Shown: in pieces, positions 6,714-15,807 of the stretch
How the letters are laid out: each line of letters opens with the position of its first letter
Position numbering within the stretch: the first letter of the stretch is position 1
DNA from: Candidatus Methylumidiphilus alinenensis
Lineage (GTDB): Bacteria > Pseudomonadota > Gammaproteobacteria > Methylococcales > Methylococcaceae
Direction of reading: 5' to 3'
NCBI GenBank assembly: GCA_003242955.1
Contig: QJPH01000279.1
Location: 1 to 32,158 of the forward strand
DNA length: 32,158 nt
Made by a program: the position numbers and the translations under genes
The notes under the pieces: generated by a model
The model's input: only the letters and a program-made list of their open reading frames with translations
Told to the model about the DNA's origin: nothing
The model's database searches: none

Positions 6714-7469
6714 TCAGCCCGATGGGAGAGGGGCTTGAATTGCCAAAGCACAAACCACCAACACTAAAGCCTCGGCAATTTCGATGCTGGCGCCCAGTGT
6801 GTCGCCGGTACATCCACCGATCCGCTTAAGCATCAGCCGTCTTAACCACCAAAAAGTCAAAACCGTGGCCAATATCGGCCATGGACCTAGCATGATGAGT
6901 GCGCAAATTAGATAGATCAAAGCGGCCAGCCAAGCAGGTTTGCGGGGAAGGTTTTCAGCCATGGGACGCCCTAACCCATTTTCCCGGACATAAGGCGTGG
7001 TCAGCAACAGAATGGGGACTAGGCTTCGTGCTAGCATAGGTGTCCACAACAGTGGCATCAGGTTGGATCGTCCGGCTAATTCTTCCAACGCAGCAAATTT
7101 CATCAGCAATAGCAAAATCAAGGCGACCACCGCAATCGGGCCTGAATTGGGGTCTTTCATAATCCTCAAACTGCGCGCCTGATCGCCCTGCCCACCCGCC
7201 CAAGCATCGGCGCAATCGGCCAAGCCGTCAAGATGCAAGCCGCCAGTAATTGACACCCAAGCCGTCAGCAACAGGGCGGAAGCCAACGGCGGTCCAACAC
7301 CAACCAAAAGGCTCTGTATTGACAGCAGCAAAGCCCCAATTAACAAGCCCACCAAAGGATGCCACAGCAGCGACCAAGCTTGCCCCTTGGGGGTGAAATG
7401 GATTTTAAAGGGAATTGGAAGGCGGGTAAGGAATTGCAAGGCTATGGCGAAATCGTTGAGACCCTTCAT
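6714..7469 (-). CDS. cobS: Adenosylcobinamide-GDP ribazoletransferase (cobalamin synthase)
   Basis: CobS joins adenosylcobinamide-GDP with alpha-ribazole (or its 5'-phosphate) to give adenosylcobalamin (phosphate), the last step of nucleotide-loop assembly, in the inner membrane. The 251-residue protein shows FLTRLPIP near the N-terminus, the family hallmark GGLHLDGLADCADAW (about 76-90), MKDPNSGPIAV, and GGCTGDTLGA near the C-terminus. Several hydrophobic stretches (about 34-70, 110-125, 143-158, 180-210, 230-245) are membrane segments. The ATG at 7469 overlaps the cobC stop in ATGA, so it is translationally coupled as the last gene of cobU-cobT-cobC-cobS. Confidence 0.93.
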   Translation of the reverse strand: MKGLNDFAIALQFLTRLPIPFKIHFTPKGQAWSLLWHPLVGLLIGALLLSIQSLLVGVGPPLASALLLTAWVSITGGLHLDGLADCADAWAGGQGDQARSLRIMKDPNSGPIAVVALILLLLMKFAALEELAGRSNLMPLLWTPMLARSLVPILLLTTPYVRENGLGRPMAENLPRKPAWLAALIYLICALIMLGPWPILATVLTFWWLRRLMLKRIGGCTGDTLGASIEIAEALVLVVCALAIQAPLPSG

Positions 7470-8056
7470 AGCCTTCCCCCATGAAAAACCAGCCGGGAAG
7501 GATAGTCGTCATTCTGCTCAATCCGAGTCAGTCCGGCATAAGGCACATGGAGGGAGAATAAGCGCTCCTCGGGGAAGCCCAGCACCATTCGCAAAACGGC
7601 CCTCAAGACGCCGGCATGGGTAACCACCAGCCAATGCCCACCCCGTGCATTGGTCAGCAGATCATTCCAGGCATCGGCAACGCGAGCCTCAAAATCTTGG
7701 TAATCCTCGCCACCCGGCGCGGGATTCAAGCCGGGGCAGCGCTGGAACTCGATTAACCGGTCACCTTCTTGTCCATATAAATCAATCCAGCTTTTTCCTT
7801 CCCAAGAACCAAAGCCTAATTCACGCAGTCGCCCGTCGAACTTCAACGGAAGGCCGTGAAACTCCGTTAGCTCTTCGGCGAAGGCCGAGCAACGAATCAA
7901 GGGGGAACTGATCACGCCATCCCATGGCGGCTGCGCCCACGCCAGAACATTGCGAATCTGCAACCAGCCTTTTTCGGTCAGAGGCGCATCGAATACTGCT
8001 CCTAGGCAACAACCTGGAGCGGCTTCACCGTGGCGCAATAGGTCAATGGTTGTCAT
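7466..8056 (-). CDS. cobC: Alpha-ribazole phosphatase-like histidine phosphatase
   Basis: Histidine phosphatase family member of 196 residues placed to remove the 5'-phosphate of alpha-ribazole phosphate or adenosylcobalamin phosphate. The phosphohistidine motif LLRHGEA is at residues 5-11, the second-histidine motif VVTHAGVLRAVL lies near 143-154, and the family-typical ELGFGSWEGKSW is in between. The frame is open further upstream, but ATG at 8056 puts MTTIDLLRHGE at the N-terminus as in homologues and overlaps the cobT stop by ATGA. Its assignment to cobalamin synthesis rests on the operon; histidine phosphatases are otherwise diverse. Confidence 0.88.
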   Translation of the reverse strand: MTTIDLLRHGEAAPGCCLGAVFDAPLTEKGWLQIRNVLAWAQPPWDGVISSPLIRCSAFAEELTEFHGLPLKFDGRLRELGFGSWEGKSWIDLYGQEGDRLIEFQRCPGLNPAPGGEDYQDFEARVADAWNDLLTNARGGHWLVVTHAGVLRAVLRMVLGFPEERLFSLHVPYAGLTRIEQNDDYPSRLVFHGGRL

Positions 8057-9096
8057 TTTGTGGGAATCCCTGCCTCGGCGAAGGTAGCCATTTCGCCATG
8101 TAACAAACAAGCAGCGCGAAGGATAGGCAAGGCGACTGCCGCACCGCTGCCTTCTCCCAATCGCATGGAAAGGTCTAGGATAGGCTGGGCATCCAGTGCA
8201 TCCAGCACTAGCCGGTGGCCGGGTTCGGCTGAACGGTGAGCATAAATCAGCCACTGCGAACATACCGGTTGCAACCTCACCGCCAACAGCGCTGCGACAC
8301 TGCTGATAAAGCCATCGACTAGCACAGGCAATTGCAAAGACGCTGCCTCCAAATAGGCTCCAGTCAACGCGGCAATTTCAAAGCCACCCAAGTGGCGGAG
8401 GATTTCCATAGGCGTTTGCAAACCGGCGGCGTGGTAATTCAAGGCCCGTGCTATCACTGCGCTTTTATGCGCTACGCCCAGCTTGTCCAACCCCGTTCCT
8501 GGCCCAACGAGCAAATCCGGCACTACATTGAGCAAGGCGCAGGCCATGGCGGTGGCAGAGGTGGTGTTGGCAATGCCCATCTCCCCACCTAGAAATATTT
8601 CAGCACCGTATTCAACAGCCCGCCGAGCTGCCGCCGACCCGGCGGAAAGGGATGACAGCAATTGGGTTTCGTCCATGGCCGATTGCTTGGTGAAATTGGC
8701 TGTGCCTTTGCCGGCGCGGGCAATGATGATCTCCTTGCAGTCTTCCAAAGGTTCGGCAACGCCTACATCCACCACTTCCAGCCGGGCATCCAAGTGGTGG
8801 GCGAGCACACTAATTGCTGCCCCGCCTTGGACAAAATTTCGCAACATCAACCGCGTCACCGTCTGGGGAAAGGCCGAAACGCGTTCTTCGGCAATGCCGT
8901 GGTCGGCGGCGAATACGCTAATCCAAACCCTATCCAAGGTCGGTTTTGCCTTGCCTTGCATGGCCGCAAAGTGTACGGCCAAATCCTCCAATCGCCCCAA
9001 CGAACCGGGTGGCTTGGTCAGTTGGGATTGGCGCTCCAAAGCTTGGCGGCGGGTTGCCGGGCAGGGCGCATTAATTTCCGGCATTGTCCAATCCAT
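8053..9096 (-). CDS. cobT: Nicotinate-nucleotide--dimethylbenzimidazole phosphoribosyltransferase
   Basis: CobT transfers phosphoribose from nicotinate mononucleotide to 5,6-dimethylbenzimidazole, making alpha-ribazole phosphate for the lower ligand of cobalamin. The 347-residue protein is full length, with TKPPGSLGRLE near the N-terminus, ADHGIAEE, GEMGIANTTSATA (glycine commonly seen where this has Ala), DGFISSVAAL, HRSAEPGH and RLGEGSGAAVALP, the motif that carries the catalytic glutamate. ATG at 9096 shares a base with the cobU stop (TGATG) and has GAAGG 7 bases upstream; a GTG one codon earlier is the alternative. The order cobU-cobT-cobC-cobS is one tightly packed operon. Confidence 0.95.
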   Translation of the reverse strand: MDWTMPEINAPCPATRRQALERQSQLTKPPGSLGRLEDLAVHFAAMQGKAKPTLDRVWISVFAADHGIAEERVSAFPQTVTRLMLRNFVQGGAAISVLAHHLDARLEVVDVGVAEPLEDCKEIIIARAGKGTANFTKQSAMDETQLLSSLSAGSAAARRAVEYGAEIFLGGEMGIANTTSATAMACALLNVVPDLLVGPGTGLDKLGVAHKSAVIARALNYHAAGLQTPMEILRHLGGFEIAALTGAYLEAASLQLPVLVDGFISSVAALLAVRLQPVCSQWLIYAHRSAEPGHRLVLDALDAQPILDLSMRLGEGSGAAVALPILRAACLLHGEMATFAEAGIPTK

Positions 9097-9608
9097 CACG
9101 TTTCCTTCAAAATTTGCGGCAAGCCCGCAGCAATCCAGACGACACGCTCACATAGTTGCGCCAAATCTTGGTGCAGCCATCCGGCCTCATCAACGAAGCG
9201 GCGCGCCAATGGGTTGATGGGGACTATCCCTAGGCCAACTTCGTTGCTGACGAGACATAGGGTCCCCGGCAAACTAGGTAGCGTATCCAGCAAGGCCCCC
9301 CGTTCTTGTTGAAATCGCCCGTCTCCTTGCTCCAAAAGATTGGCAAGCCAAAGGGTCAGGCAATCAACGATGAGGCAACGGTTGACGGCGGCGTGGGTTT
9401 GCAGCGCCTTAGCAAGAGCGCAAGGCTCTTCCACGGTCAGCCAAGCTTGCGGTCTTTGTTCGCGGTGACGGGCTATCCGGGCAGACATCTCCTCGTCGCC
9501 AGCCCAACCCGTGGCAATGTAAACGGTTTCTTTTCCAGATTCGAGGGCAAGTCTTTCGGCATAACGGCTCTTGCCAGAACGGGCACCGCCAACGATTAGA
9601 ATGCGCAA
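9096..9608 (-). CDS. cobU: Adenosylcobinamide kinase/GTP:adenosylcobinamide-phosphate guanylyltransferase
   Basis: Bifunctional CobU (CobP) phosphorylates adenosylcobinamide and then transfers GMP to form adenosylcobinamide-GDP, the activated partner for CobS. The 170-residue protein has the P-loop GGARSGKS at residues 7-14, YIATGWAGDEEM, ARHREQRP with the histidine that is guanylylated in the known enzyme, VDCLTLWL and SNEVGLGIVP. The start codon is TTG at 9608: no in-frame ATG precedes MRILIVGG and a GGAG site lies 7 bases upstream. It heads the cob operon. I looked for a cobalamin riboswitch in the bases upstream and saw none; repeats begin about 90 bp away. Confidence 0.94.
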   Translation of the reverse strand: MRILIVGGARSGKSRYAERLALESGKETVYIATGWAGDEEMSARIARHREQRPQAWLTVEEPCALAKALQTHAAVNRCLIVDCLTLWLANLLEQGDGRFQQERGALLDTLPSLPGTLCLVSNEVGLGIVPINPLARRFVDEAGWLHQDLAQLCERVVWIAAGLPQILKET

Positions 9609-9700
9609 GGGACGGCTCCGATCATCCAGAAGTTTTGCCGTTGGTTTTTTTTAAGGCTTATCTTTCCCATATCAGTCCATTCGTTAGTAGGCTTTGGTCA

Positions 9701-9832
9701 CACTGCCATTAAGTTAAGCGTTTATCGGAACGCCAAGCTCCAGCTTGGCATCGGCAATCTAACCCCAAGCTGGGGCTTGGCGTTCCGTCAAGGGCTGATT
9801 TCACGCTCAATGTATTTAACTTAATGGCAGTG
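9701..9832. mobile_element. 132-bp MITE with 17-bp inverted ends and 12-bp target duplication
   Basis: The ends CACTGCCATTAAGTTAA (9701-9717) and its complement (9816-9832) are perfect 17-bp inverted repeats. AGGCTTTGGTCA stands immediately outside on both sides (9689-9700 and 9833-9844), a perfect 12-bp direct repeat. The interior holds an inverted pair around AACGCCAAGC. A 12-bp duplication is typical of some IS4-related transposases. The same terminus occurs alone at 5798 and 11167. Confidence 0.82.
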
Positions 9833-9837
9833 AGGCT

Positions 9838-9955
9838 TTGGTCATCGTTCAGCCCGAAGGGTGAGTTTGTGGAGTGCGGCGACTCGTCGTAGCATGGTTC
9901 GGAAAGCGGCGACGAGTCGCCGCACTCCACATTGGGTGGGCTGAACGATGACCAA
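9838..9955. repeat. 118-bp inverted-repeat element, copy 1
   Basis: The ends TTGGTCATCGTTCAGCCC and complement enclose a strong stem of TGGAGTGCGGCGACTCGTCG and its complement. A near-identical copy in the same orientation lies at 11184-11310, so the two bracket moxR. The MITE at 9701-9832 has duplicated the left border of this copy. Confidence 0.75.
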
Positions 9956-10029
9956 GGCACGTTTGTAACGTGTTGGATTATTATATCAAGCATTACTACT
10001 CCCAATTTACTCATATAATATACACGAAA

Positions 10030-10220
10030 GTAGGTCGGGTTAGCGTAGTGTAACTCGACAAAGGCAAGCGTTCACTCCCCCGCTTTTTCCTGGGAGTGCG
10101 GCCATCTTGGCCGCCCTCAACGGGCGAGACGCCCGCGCTTCCAGGGGTGAACGCTTACCGACAAGAACTGCCCATCCATGTTGGGTTACGGCGCAAAACG
10201 ACTCGCCTAACCCAACCTAC
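10030..10220. repeat. Repeat within a repeat upstream of moxR
   Basis: The outer unit runs from GTAGGTCGGGTTAGCG (10030) to CTAACCCAACCTAC (10220). Inside it, 10063-10159 is a second element with inverted ends GGCAAGCGTTCAC and GTGAACGCTTACC, flanked by GACAAA and GACAAG, a possible 6-bp target duplication with one mismatch. The 640 bp between cobU and moxR is otherwise repeats; 9956-10029 shows only AT-rich sequence that could hold the moxR promoter. Confidence 0.6.
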
Positions 10221-10249
10221 AGCGCTAATATGATCTGGAAACAAACCCC

Positions 10250-11164
10250 ATGCATGAGCAACTGAATCGCCTATTGGCCTTGGCAAGCACCATTATCCTA
10301 GGCAAAGAGCGGCAAATCCGCCTCGCGGTTTGTTGCCTGCTGGCAAGGGGACATTTGCTTATAGAAGACATACCCGGTGTCGGCAAGACCACGCTTGCAC
10401 ACACACTGGCTCATTTGTTGGGCTTGAATTACCAGCGCATCCAATTCACCAGCGATTTGTTGCCAGCGGATGTGATCGGCTCGTCCATTTTCGACGGCCT
10501 AAGCCATAGCTTCAGATTTCAGCCCGGACCCATCTTCCACCAAATGGTCTTGGCCGATGAGATCAACCGCTCCACTCCAAAAGCCCAAAGCGCACTGTTG
10601 GAGGCCATGGAGGAACGCCAAGTGACGGTGGAAGGCGAGACTCGTCCTTTACCTGCCCCTTTTTTCGTCATTGCCACGCAAAACCCTCTTACTCAGATTG
10701 GCACTTTCCCTTTGCCCGAATCCCAACTTGACCGCTTTCTGATGCGCATTGAGCTTGGCTACCCTGACCGGCGTTCCGAGCGGGGATTGCTGCAAGGCGA
10801 AGAGCGGCAAATCCTTCTGGAAAGGATACCGTCTTGCCTAGATACCGAGATGCTCAAATCAATGCAGGAGGAAAGCCGGACAGTCCATGCTTCCGATGCC
10901 CTGCTTGATTATATTCAGGCATTAATCCAACATACCCGCGAATCGGGAACCTATCAAATTGGACTGTCGCCCCGTGCCGGTGTGGCATTGCTCAACGCGG
11001 CCAGGGCTTGGGCCTTCATGGACCAGCGCAAATCCATTCTGCCCGAAGATGTGCAGGCGGTGCTGTCTTCGGTCGCAGGCCACCGCCTGAGACTCGCCAT
11101 GAGCGGTGCCACAGACTCACGGGCAGTGGTTGCCCCATTATTGGCGGAAGTGGCTATCCCATGA
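10250..11164 (+). CDS. MoxR-family AAA+ ATPase
   Basis: MoxR-type AAA+ ATPase of 304 residues, thought to act as a chaperone in protein maturation or envelope stress together with a DUF58 partner. Walker A is GVGKTT with Lys46, Walker B is LADEINRS (about 101-108), and the family motif QSALLEAMEERQVTVEG and ATQNP follow. The C-terminal lid contains GLSPRAGVALLNAARAWA. ATG at 10250 is used; a second ATG 4 bases on is out of frame. The DUF58 gene follows after 220 bp, a gap created by a repeat element. In methylotrophs MoxR proteins are linked to methanol dehydrogenase assembly, but no mox genes are in the window, so that role is not claimed. Confidence 0.93.
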   Translation: MHEQLNRLLALASTIILGKERQIRLAVCCLLARGHLLIEDIPGVGKTTLAHTLAHLLGLNYQRIQFTSDLLPADVIGSSIFDGLSHSFRFQPGPIFHQMVLADEINRSTPKAQSALLEAMEERQVTVEGETRPLPAPFFVIATQNPLTQIGTFPLPESQLDRFLMRIELGYPDRRSERGLLQGEERQILLERIPSCLDTEMLKSMQEESRTVHASDALLDYIQALIQHTRESGTYQIGLSPRAGVALLNAARAWAFMDQRKSILPEDVQAVLSSVAGHRLRLAMSGATDSRAVVAPLLAEVAIP

Positions 11165-11183
11165 TTTCACTGCCATTAAGACG

Positions 11184-11310
11184 GCCCTTGGTCATCGTTC
11201 AGCCCGATGGATGAGTTTGTGGAGTGCGGCGACTCGTCGCCGCATGGTTCGGAAAGCGGCGACGAGTCGCCGCACTCCAAATTGGGTGGGCTGAACGATG
11301 ACCAGGGCCC
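11184..11310. repeat. Inverted-repeat element, copy 2, between moxR and the DUF58 gene
   Basis: Same element as 9838-9955, in the same orientation, with outer arms extended to GGCCC(T)TGGTCATCG. A lone 13-bp MITE terminus CACTGCCATTAAG (11167-11179) precedes it. It sits 20 bp after the moxR stop and inside what is usually a compact moxR-DUF58 operon; its long stem may weaken read-through. Confidence 0.75.
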
Positions 11311-11312
11311 AT

Positions 11313-11349
11313 CAAGACCGACTCGATTTTCAAAACCGCGTCGGTCTTG
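11313..11349. repeat. AAGACCGAC palindrome, copy upstream of the DUF58 gene
   Basis: CAAGACCGACTCG and CGCGTCGGTCTTG form a stem with AT-rich centre ATTTTCAAAAC. An equivalent hairpin lies at 26251-26283 and half of one near 5401. The shape (GC stem followed by AT-rich sequence) resembles a terminator, and here it precedes the DUF58 gene by 36 bp. Confidence 0.5.
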
Positions 11350-11384
11350 GCTATATCATAACTTTATCGCTGTGAAGCACTGAC

Positions 11385-12344
11385 ATGGCAAAACCTAAGC
11401 TATACGAAAGCCTAAACCTGCGGCGTTTTATTCAAGGCGAAAAAGCCACCGACGGGCGAATTATCCTAACCCATAGACGTATATTCATCATTCCGAACAG
11501 GCGTGGATGGGGATTGTTTCTATTGTTGTGTATCCAGCTCATCGCATCGATCAACTACAACAATAGCTTGGGATTCATTCTAACTTTCTTGGTCGGGAGC
11601 ATCGCCACCCTCGGCACACTTTACGGTTTCCGCAACCTCTCCGGGTTAAGCCTACGAGTAGGCCACCCAAAACCGGTATTTGCCTGCGATTCGGCAAATA
11701 TCATGCTTACCATAGACAATCCAACCCAAACGCACCGTATCACCATTTATGCCGGTTTCCGCGATGGGCAGCAGCAAGAGCTGAATCTGCCTCCTGATAA
11801 TAGCGCACCTGTCATTTTAGCTTTTCAAGCTAAGCAGCGCGGTTGGATGGCCCTGCCCACAGTGGTACTATCCAGTGAATTTCCATTAGGGATATTCCAT
11901 GCCTGGTCACCGGTCAGGTTTGAACAACGGGTGCTAGTGTATCCCAGGCCCGCCCAGGATCAGATTCCATTCCCTTCGACACCCGGCGGTGGGGAAAGCG
12001 GAACAAAACGCGCCACTGACGACGACTTCCACGGCTTTCAAAGTTACCAGCAGGGGGATCCCTTGCGGCGGATTCACTGGAAAGGCGTGGCTAAAGGGCA
12101 GGGTGTGCATGTCAAGGAATACCGGGGGGAGGAAACCACCCATCTTTATTTGGACTGGTTGCAAACCCCTGGTTTCGATGCCGAGGCAAGGCTAAGCCGT
12201 CTTTGCCGATGGGTGTTAGATGCGGAAAAGATGGGGGCCGTTTACGGTCTTCGCCTGCCAGGAACCGATATCAAGCCTTCTTCGGGGCAGACGCAGTTGC
12301 GCTTATGCCTAGAAAGCCTTGCGCTGTTTGGAATTAACGGATGA
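11385..12344 (+). CDS. DUF58 domain protein (MoxR partner)
   Basis: DUF58 protein of 319 residues, membrane-anchored with a large cytosolic domain. Two hydrophobic segments lie at about residues 41-60 and 63-80 (GLFLLLCIQLIASI, LGFILTFLVGSIATLGTLYG). The family signature is near the C-terminus: FHGFQSYQQGDPLRRIHWKG and VHVKEYRGEE. DUF58 proteins pair with MoxR ATPases, usually followed by VWA and transglutaminase-like genes; here those are missing and a sensor kinase begins 10 bp after the stop. The molecular function of DUF58 is not settled. Start ATG at 11385. Confidence 0.9.
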   Translation: MAKPKLYESLNLRRFIQGEKATDGRIILTHRRIFIIPNRRGWGLFLLLCIQLIASINYNNSLGFILTFLVGSIATLGTLYGFRNLSGLSLRVGHPKPVFACDSANIMLTIDNPTQTHRITIYAGFRDGQQQELNLPPDNSAPVILAFQAKQRGWMALPTVVLSSEFPLGIFHAWSPVRFEQRVLVYPRPAQDQIPFPSTPGGGESGTKRATDDDFHGFQSYQQGDPLRRIHWKGVAKGQGVHVKEYRGEETTHLYLDWLQTPGFDAEARLSRLCRWVLDAEKMGAVYGLRLPGTDIKPSSGQTQLRLCLESLALFGING

Positions 12345-12354
12345 GCATTGAACG

Positions 12355-15300
12355 ATGTTGAATTTCTCACCTCTAGCCCTCTCGAAGCCAGACATTAGCC
12401 TGCTTTATACAGGTAGCCATACCTTTTATTTAGTAATCCTTTCGGTGGTGCTGCCGATCTTTGCCTTTTATGCAGCACTAAAAGTTTCCCAGCGAGCCAC
12501 ATTTTCCTCATCGGTTACGACACGGCGCCTTTGGATTGGCATCGGCGGGGTGTGCATGGGTTCTGGCATTTGGTCCATGCACTTTGTTGGCATGCTGGCT
12601 TTCGCCTTGCCATGTGCAACCCGTTTCGACTTGAGGATTACGTTGTTCTCGATGATTCCAAGCATCTTGTCTAGCCTGTTGGCCATGACTCTGATCAGCC
12701 GCCAAAGCATTTCCCCGGCTAGGCTTGCAGCCGGCGGAGGGCTTTTCGGAACCGGAATTGGAGTAATGCATTATTCAGGCATGTTAGCCTATCAGTTTGA
12801 TGGCCTGATTCAGTTCGATGCCAAGTTGTTTCTTGTATCCATCCTTGTCAATGCTGTTCTTGGGATGCTTGCCATTTGGATCAAATTTAATGTCCAAACT
12901 TGGAGTGGACGCTGGCGAGCCTATGCAACCCCAACCAGTGCGTCCGTCATGGGTTTGGCGGTTGGGGGCATGCACTATACTGCAATGGCAGCAAACTATT
13001 TCGTCCACCAGAACGGCATGTCCGCCGGTAGTCATGAACTGGCAAACGAGTTTCTGGCGGTCATTGTTTTAATCATCACAAGCGCAATCATCGCCGTTAC
13101 GCTCGTTGCCGTTTTCTTTAACACATCGCATCTCGGATCATCTTGGGGCATTTATAGGCTGGCAGTCATCTCGGTGCTGGCTTGGGCCGCACTGGCCTGG
13201 TTGGGTTCTTCTTACTACACTGACCATATGTCCGACCTCGCCTATCGGAACGCGATGGCGCAAGCGCACCAACAAGTCAATGGTGTCGCTGACGACATCC
13301 AAGATGCGATCACGATCTTGCGGGGCATCCCACAAGTGCTGGTTACCGAAGAAGTGGTGCGCAAACAATTGGAACGCTTCGGCCCGGAGGTCAAGGCATC
13401 AGCGCTGGATTATGAAGTTCGCAAGCGATTATGGAGCAACGACACGGACCTCGGCAAACTCAACGCCTTCCTCGCGACTGCCGCACATGGATTCCAAGCC
13501 GACATTGTCTGGATAATCAACGCGGCGGGGGACTGCATAGCCGCCAGCAATGCCGATAAAATAACCAGTTTCGTCGGCACCAACTACAGCGAACGCGAGT
13601 ACTATCAGATGGCACAAGCCGGGCAACCAGGCCGGCAATATGCGATTGGGAAAGTTAGCAAGAAACCCGGCCTATTTTATTCGTATCCTGTCAAAGACGA
13701 CCAAGGTCGCTTCATAGGCGCTGTAGTGGCCAAACGCGATATAGCGGATTTCTCCCATTGGACAAAACCGGCTAATGCCTTTATCACCGATTCTGAGGGT
13801 GTAGTCGTATTGACTGAGGACAAGGCATTCGAATATCGCAGCTTGCCTGATGCCGCTCAGACCTTCCTCGTCACACATGACCGGTCATTACGCTACGAGC
13901 AAGCGACCATCACGCCACTAGACATCCGGCCTTGGAAAGATAGACGCTACCCAGGGCTGGTCACCATAGGCGACAAGCCGATGCCTATTGTCTTGGCCTC
14001 GCAGACCGTCCCCGACGGGGGCATTACCGTCCATATACCACTGCCACTGCCCGAATTCATTCGTTTCGAAACCGAACGCCCCTGGCTTTTCCTATTAATC
14101 ACCGTTGCCGGTGCAATGCTCATTGTCGCAGTAGTCGCCGTGGCGCTCTACATGAGCGCCAATCGCACTGCACGGTTTGCCGCTGAGAGTGCCAACCGGG
14201 CCAAGTCGGAGTTTGTGGCCAATATGAGCCACGAAATCCGAACGCCGATGAACGGTATTATCGGGATGGCGCAACTGCTACTCGATTTTCAGCTCCCTGA
14301 CGAGGCTCGCGAGTTTGCAAAAATCATCAACGACAACGGCGAATCCCTGCTAAAAATCATCAACGATATTTTAGATTTCTCAAAGATTGAGGCTGGCAAG
14401 CTTGATCTGGACAAAATTGAATTCGACCTTGATTGCGTCCTCGACCAAGTCACCGACATGATGTCCCTCAAGGCATACGAAAAAGGCCTTGAATTTATTT
14501 GCTTGTTTCAACCGGGGTTGCCGCAACGTCTGCGAGGCGATCCAGGGCGCCTACGCCAAATCCTCACCAACTTAGTAGCCAACGCCATCAAGTTCACGGC
14601 CCAAGGGGAGGTTGTCGTAGAGGTCACACAAATTGCGCGGGGCAAAGAGACGATTACCCTGTGTTTCGAAATTCAAGATACCGGCATTGGCATTCCGTCC
14701 AATAGACTTCACTGTCTATTCACGCCCTTTACCCAAGTCGATGGCTCGACGACACGAAATTTTGGCGGCACTGGCCTTGGCTTGTCGATTTGCAAGCGAT
14801 TAACCGAGGCAATGGGAGGCGAAATCAACGTCACTAGTGTGGAGGGGAAAGGATCTGCATTCCGTTTTACTGCCGTATTTGAACGGGTTGCCGACAACGC
14901 AGAGGGCCTCCCTTCATTGGCGGAAGCCGACGATCTACAAGGCTATCGCGTATTAGCAGTAGATGACAACGCCACGAACCGGAAGCTGCTTTCCACCCTG
15001 CTGCAAATATGGGGCTGCAAGTTTTCTGAAGCGGTCAGCGGAGCCGATGCGATCGAGAAATTGCAGTCGGCGGCAGCCATTGGCGAACCGTTTGAACTGG
15101 CACTCATCGACATGAATATGCCAGAAATGGACGGGGAGGCGCTAGGAAAAATGATCCGTTGCAACCCGTCGTTTGCTGCGACACGCTGCGTATTGCTAAC
15201 TTCGTCACCCCAGCGCGGCGATGCGGAACGGATGCGCCGCGTAGGCTTTGATGCTTATATGATAAAACCCATAAAAAGGGGATTGCTGCGAGGTTGCCTA

Positions 15301-15774
15301 ATCGCCCTGCGGGGCGGCATTGCGGCGGAGAGTCCGGCCCAGCCGATTTTGACGCGCTTCACTATTGAGGAAAAGCTACGCGACAGAAGCCGCATCCTGC
15401 TGGTCGAAGATAATATTGTAAATCAGAAGGTTGCCACCGCCATGCTGGCAAAGCAGGGCTATCGTGTGGATGTCGCAGGCAATGGTAAAGAAGCGCTTGA
15501 TGCGCTGCCCCAAAAAACCTACGGCCTAGTTTTGATGGATTGCCAAATGCCAGTGATGGATGGATTCGATGCAACCCGCCGCATCCGTGCCGGCGAAGCG
15601 GGCGAACCCAATCGAAACATTCCTATAATAGCGATGACAGCCAATGCCATGACGGGCGACCAGGAGCGATGTCTCGCGGCAGGAATGGACGATTATTTAG
15701 CGAAACCGGTTTCCAAAGACAAACTCAACGCCATGATCGCGTCATGGTTGTCGAATGACAGAGGCGAAGAGTGA
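12355..15774 (+). CDS. MHYT-Cache hybrid sensor histidine kinase with two receiver domains
   Basis: Inner-membrane hybrid kinase of 1139 residues. The N-terminus is a seven-helix MHYT sensor with three motif copies (SMHFVG at about 74, VMHYSG at 137, GMHYTA at 205); MHYT domains are proposed to bind copper and sense O2, CO or NO. Next comes a transmembrane helix (about 265-285), a periplasmic Cache-like domain (about 290-570), a second helix (about 580-600), HisKA with phosphoacceptor His626 in [11 protein letters not shown], HATPase_c with [17 protein letters not shown] and GGTGLGLSI, then REC1 (Asp919 in [10 protein letters not shown]) and REC2 (Asp1062 in [11 protein letters not shown]). 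There is no Hpt domain, so the next phosphotransfer partner must be elsewhere. It starts 10 bp after the DUF58 gene and is probably co-transcribed with it. Confidence 0.92.
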   Translation: MLNFSPLALSKPDISLLYTGSHTFYLVILSVVLPIFAFYAALKVSQRATFSSSVTTRRLWIGIGGVCMGSGIWSMHFVGMLAFALPCATRFDLRITLFSMIPSILSSLLAMTLISRQSISPARLAAGGGLFGTGIGVMHYSGMLAYQFDGLIQFDAKLFLVSILVNAVLGMLAIWIKFNVQTWSGRWRAYATPTSASVMGLAVGGMHYTAMAANYFVHQNGMSAGSHELANEFLAVIVLIITSAIIAVTLVAVFFNTSHLGSSWGIYRLAVISVLAWAALAWLGSSYYTDHMSDLAYRNAMAQAHQQVNGVADDIQDAITILRGIPQVLVTEEVVRKQLERFGPEVKASALDYEVRKRLWSNDTDLGKLNAFLATAAHGFQADIVWIINAAGDCIAASNADKITSFVGTNYSEREYYQMAQAGQPGRQYAIGKVSKKPGLFYSYPVKDDQGRFIGAVVAKRDIADFSHWTKPANAFITDSEGVVVLTEDKAFEYRSLPDAAQTFLVTHDRSLRYEQATITPLDIRPWKDRRYPGLVTIGDKPMPIVLASQTVPDGGITVHIPLPLPEFIRFETERPWLFLLITVAGAMLIVAVVAVALYMSANRTARFAAESANRAKSEFVANMSHEIRTPMNGIIGMAQLLLDFQLPDEAREFAKIINDNGESLLKIINDILDFSKIEAGKLDLDKIEFDLDCVLDQVTDMMSLKAYEKGLEFICLFQPGLPQRLRGDPGRLRQILTNLVANAIKFTAQGEVVVEVTQIARGKETITLCFEIQDTGIGIPSNRLHCLFTPFTQVDGSTTRNFGGTGLGLSICKRLTEAMGGEINVTSVEGKGSAFRFTAVFERVADNAEGLPSLAEADDLQGYRVLAVDDNATNRKLLSTLLQIWGCKFSEAVSGADAIEKLQSAAAIGEPFELALIDMNMPEMDGEALGKMIRCNPSFAATRCVLLTSSPQRGDAERMRRVGFDAYMIKPIKRGLLRGCLIALRGGIAAESPAQPILTRFTIEEKLRDRSRILLVEDNIVNQKVATAMLAKQGYRVDVAGNGKEALDALPQKTYGLVLMDCQMPVMDGFDATRRIRAGEAGEPNRNIPIIAMTANAMTGDQERCLAAGMDDYLAKPVSKDKLNAMIASWLSNDRGEE

Positions 15775-15807
15775 TGGCAATGTTCCAATGAAAACCGACA
15801 GCCTTTT

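Noticed and set aside
9609-9700. Possible cobalamin riboswitch before cobU
   Set aside because: No B12-box-like sequence or suitable structure is visible in the short leader before the MITE.
10250-11164. Methanol dehydrogenase maturation gene specifically
   Set aside because: MoxR family is broad and no mxa/mox structural genes are present in the window.
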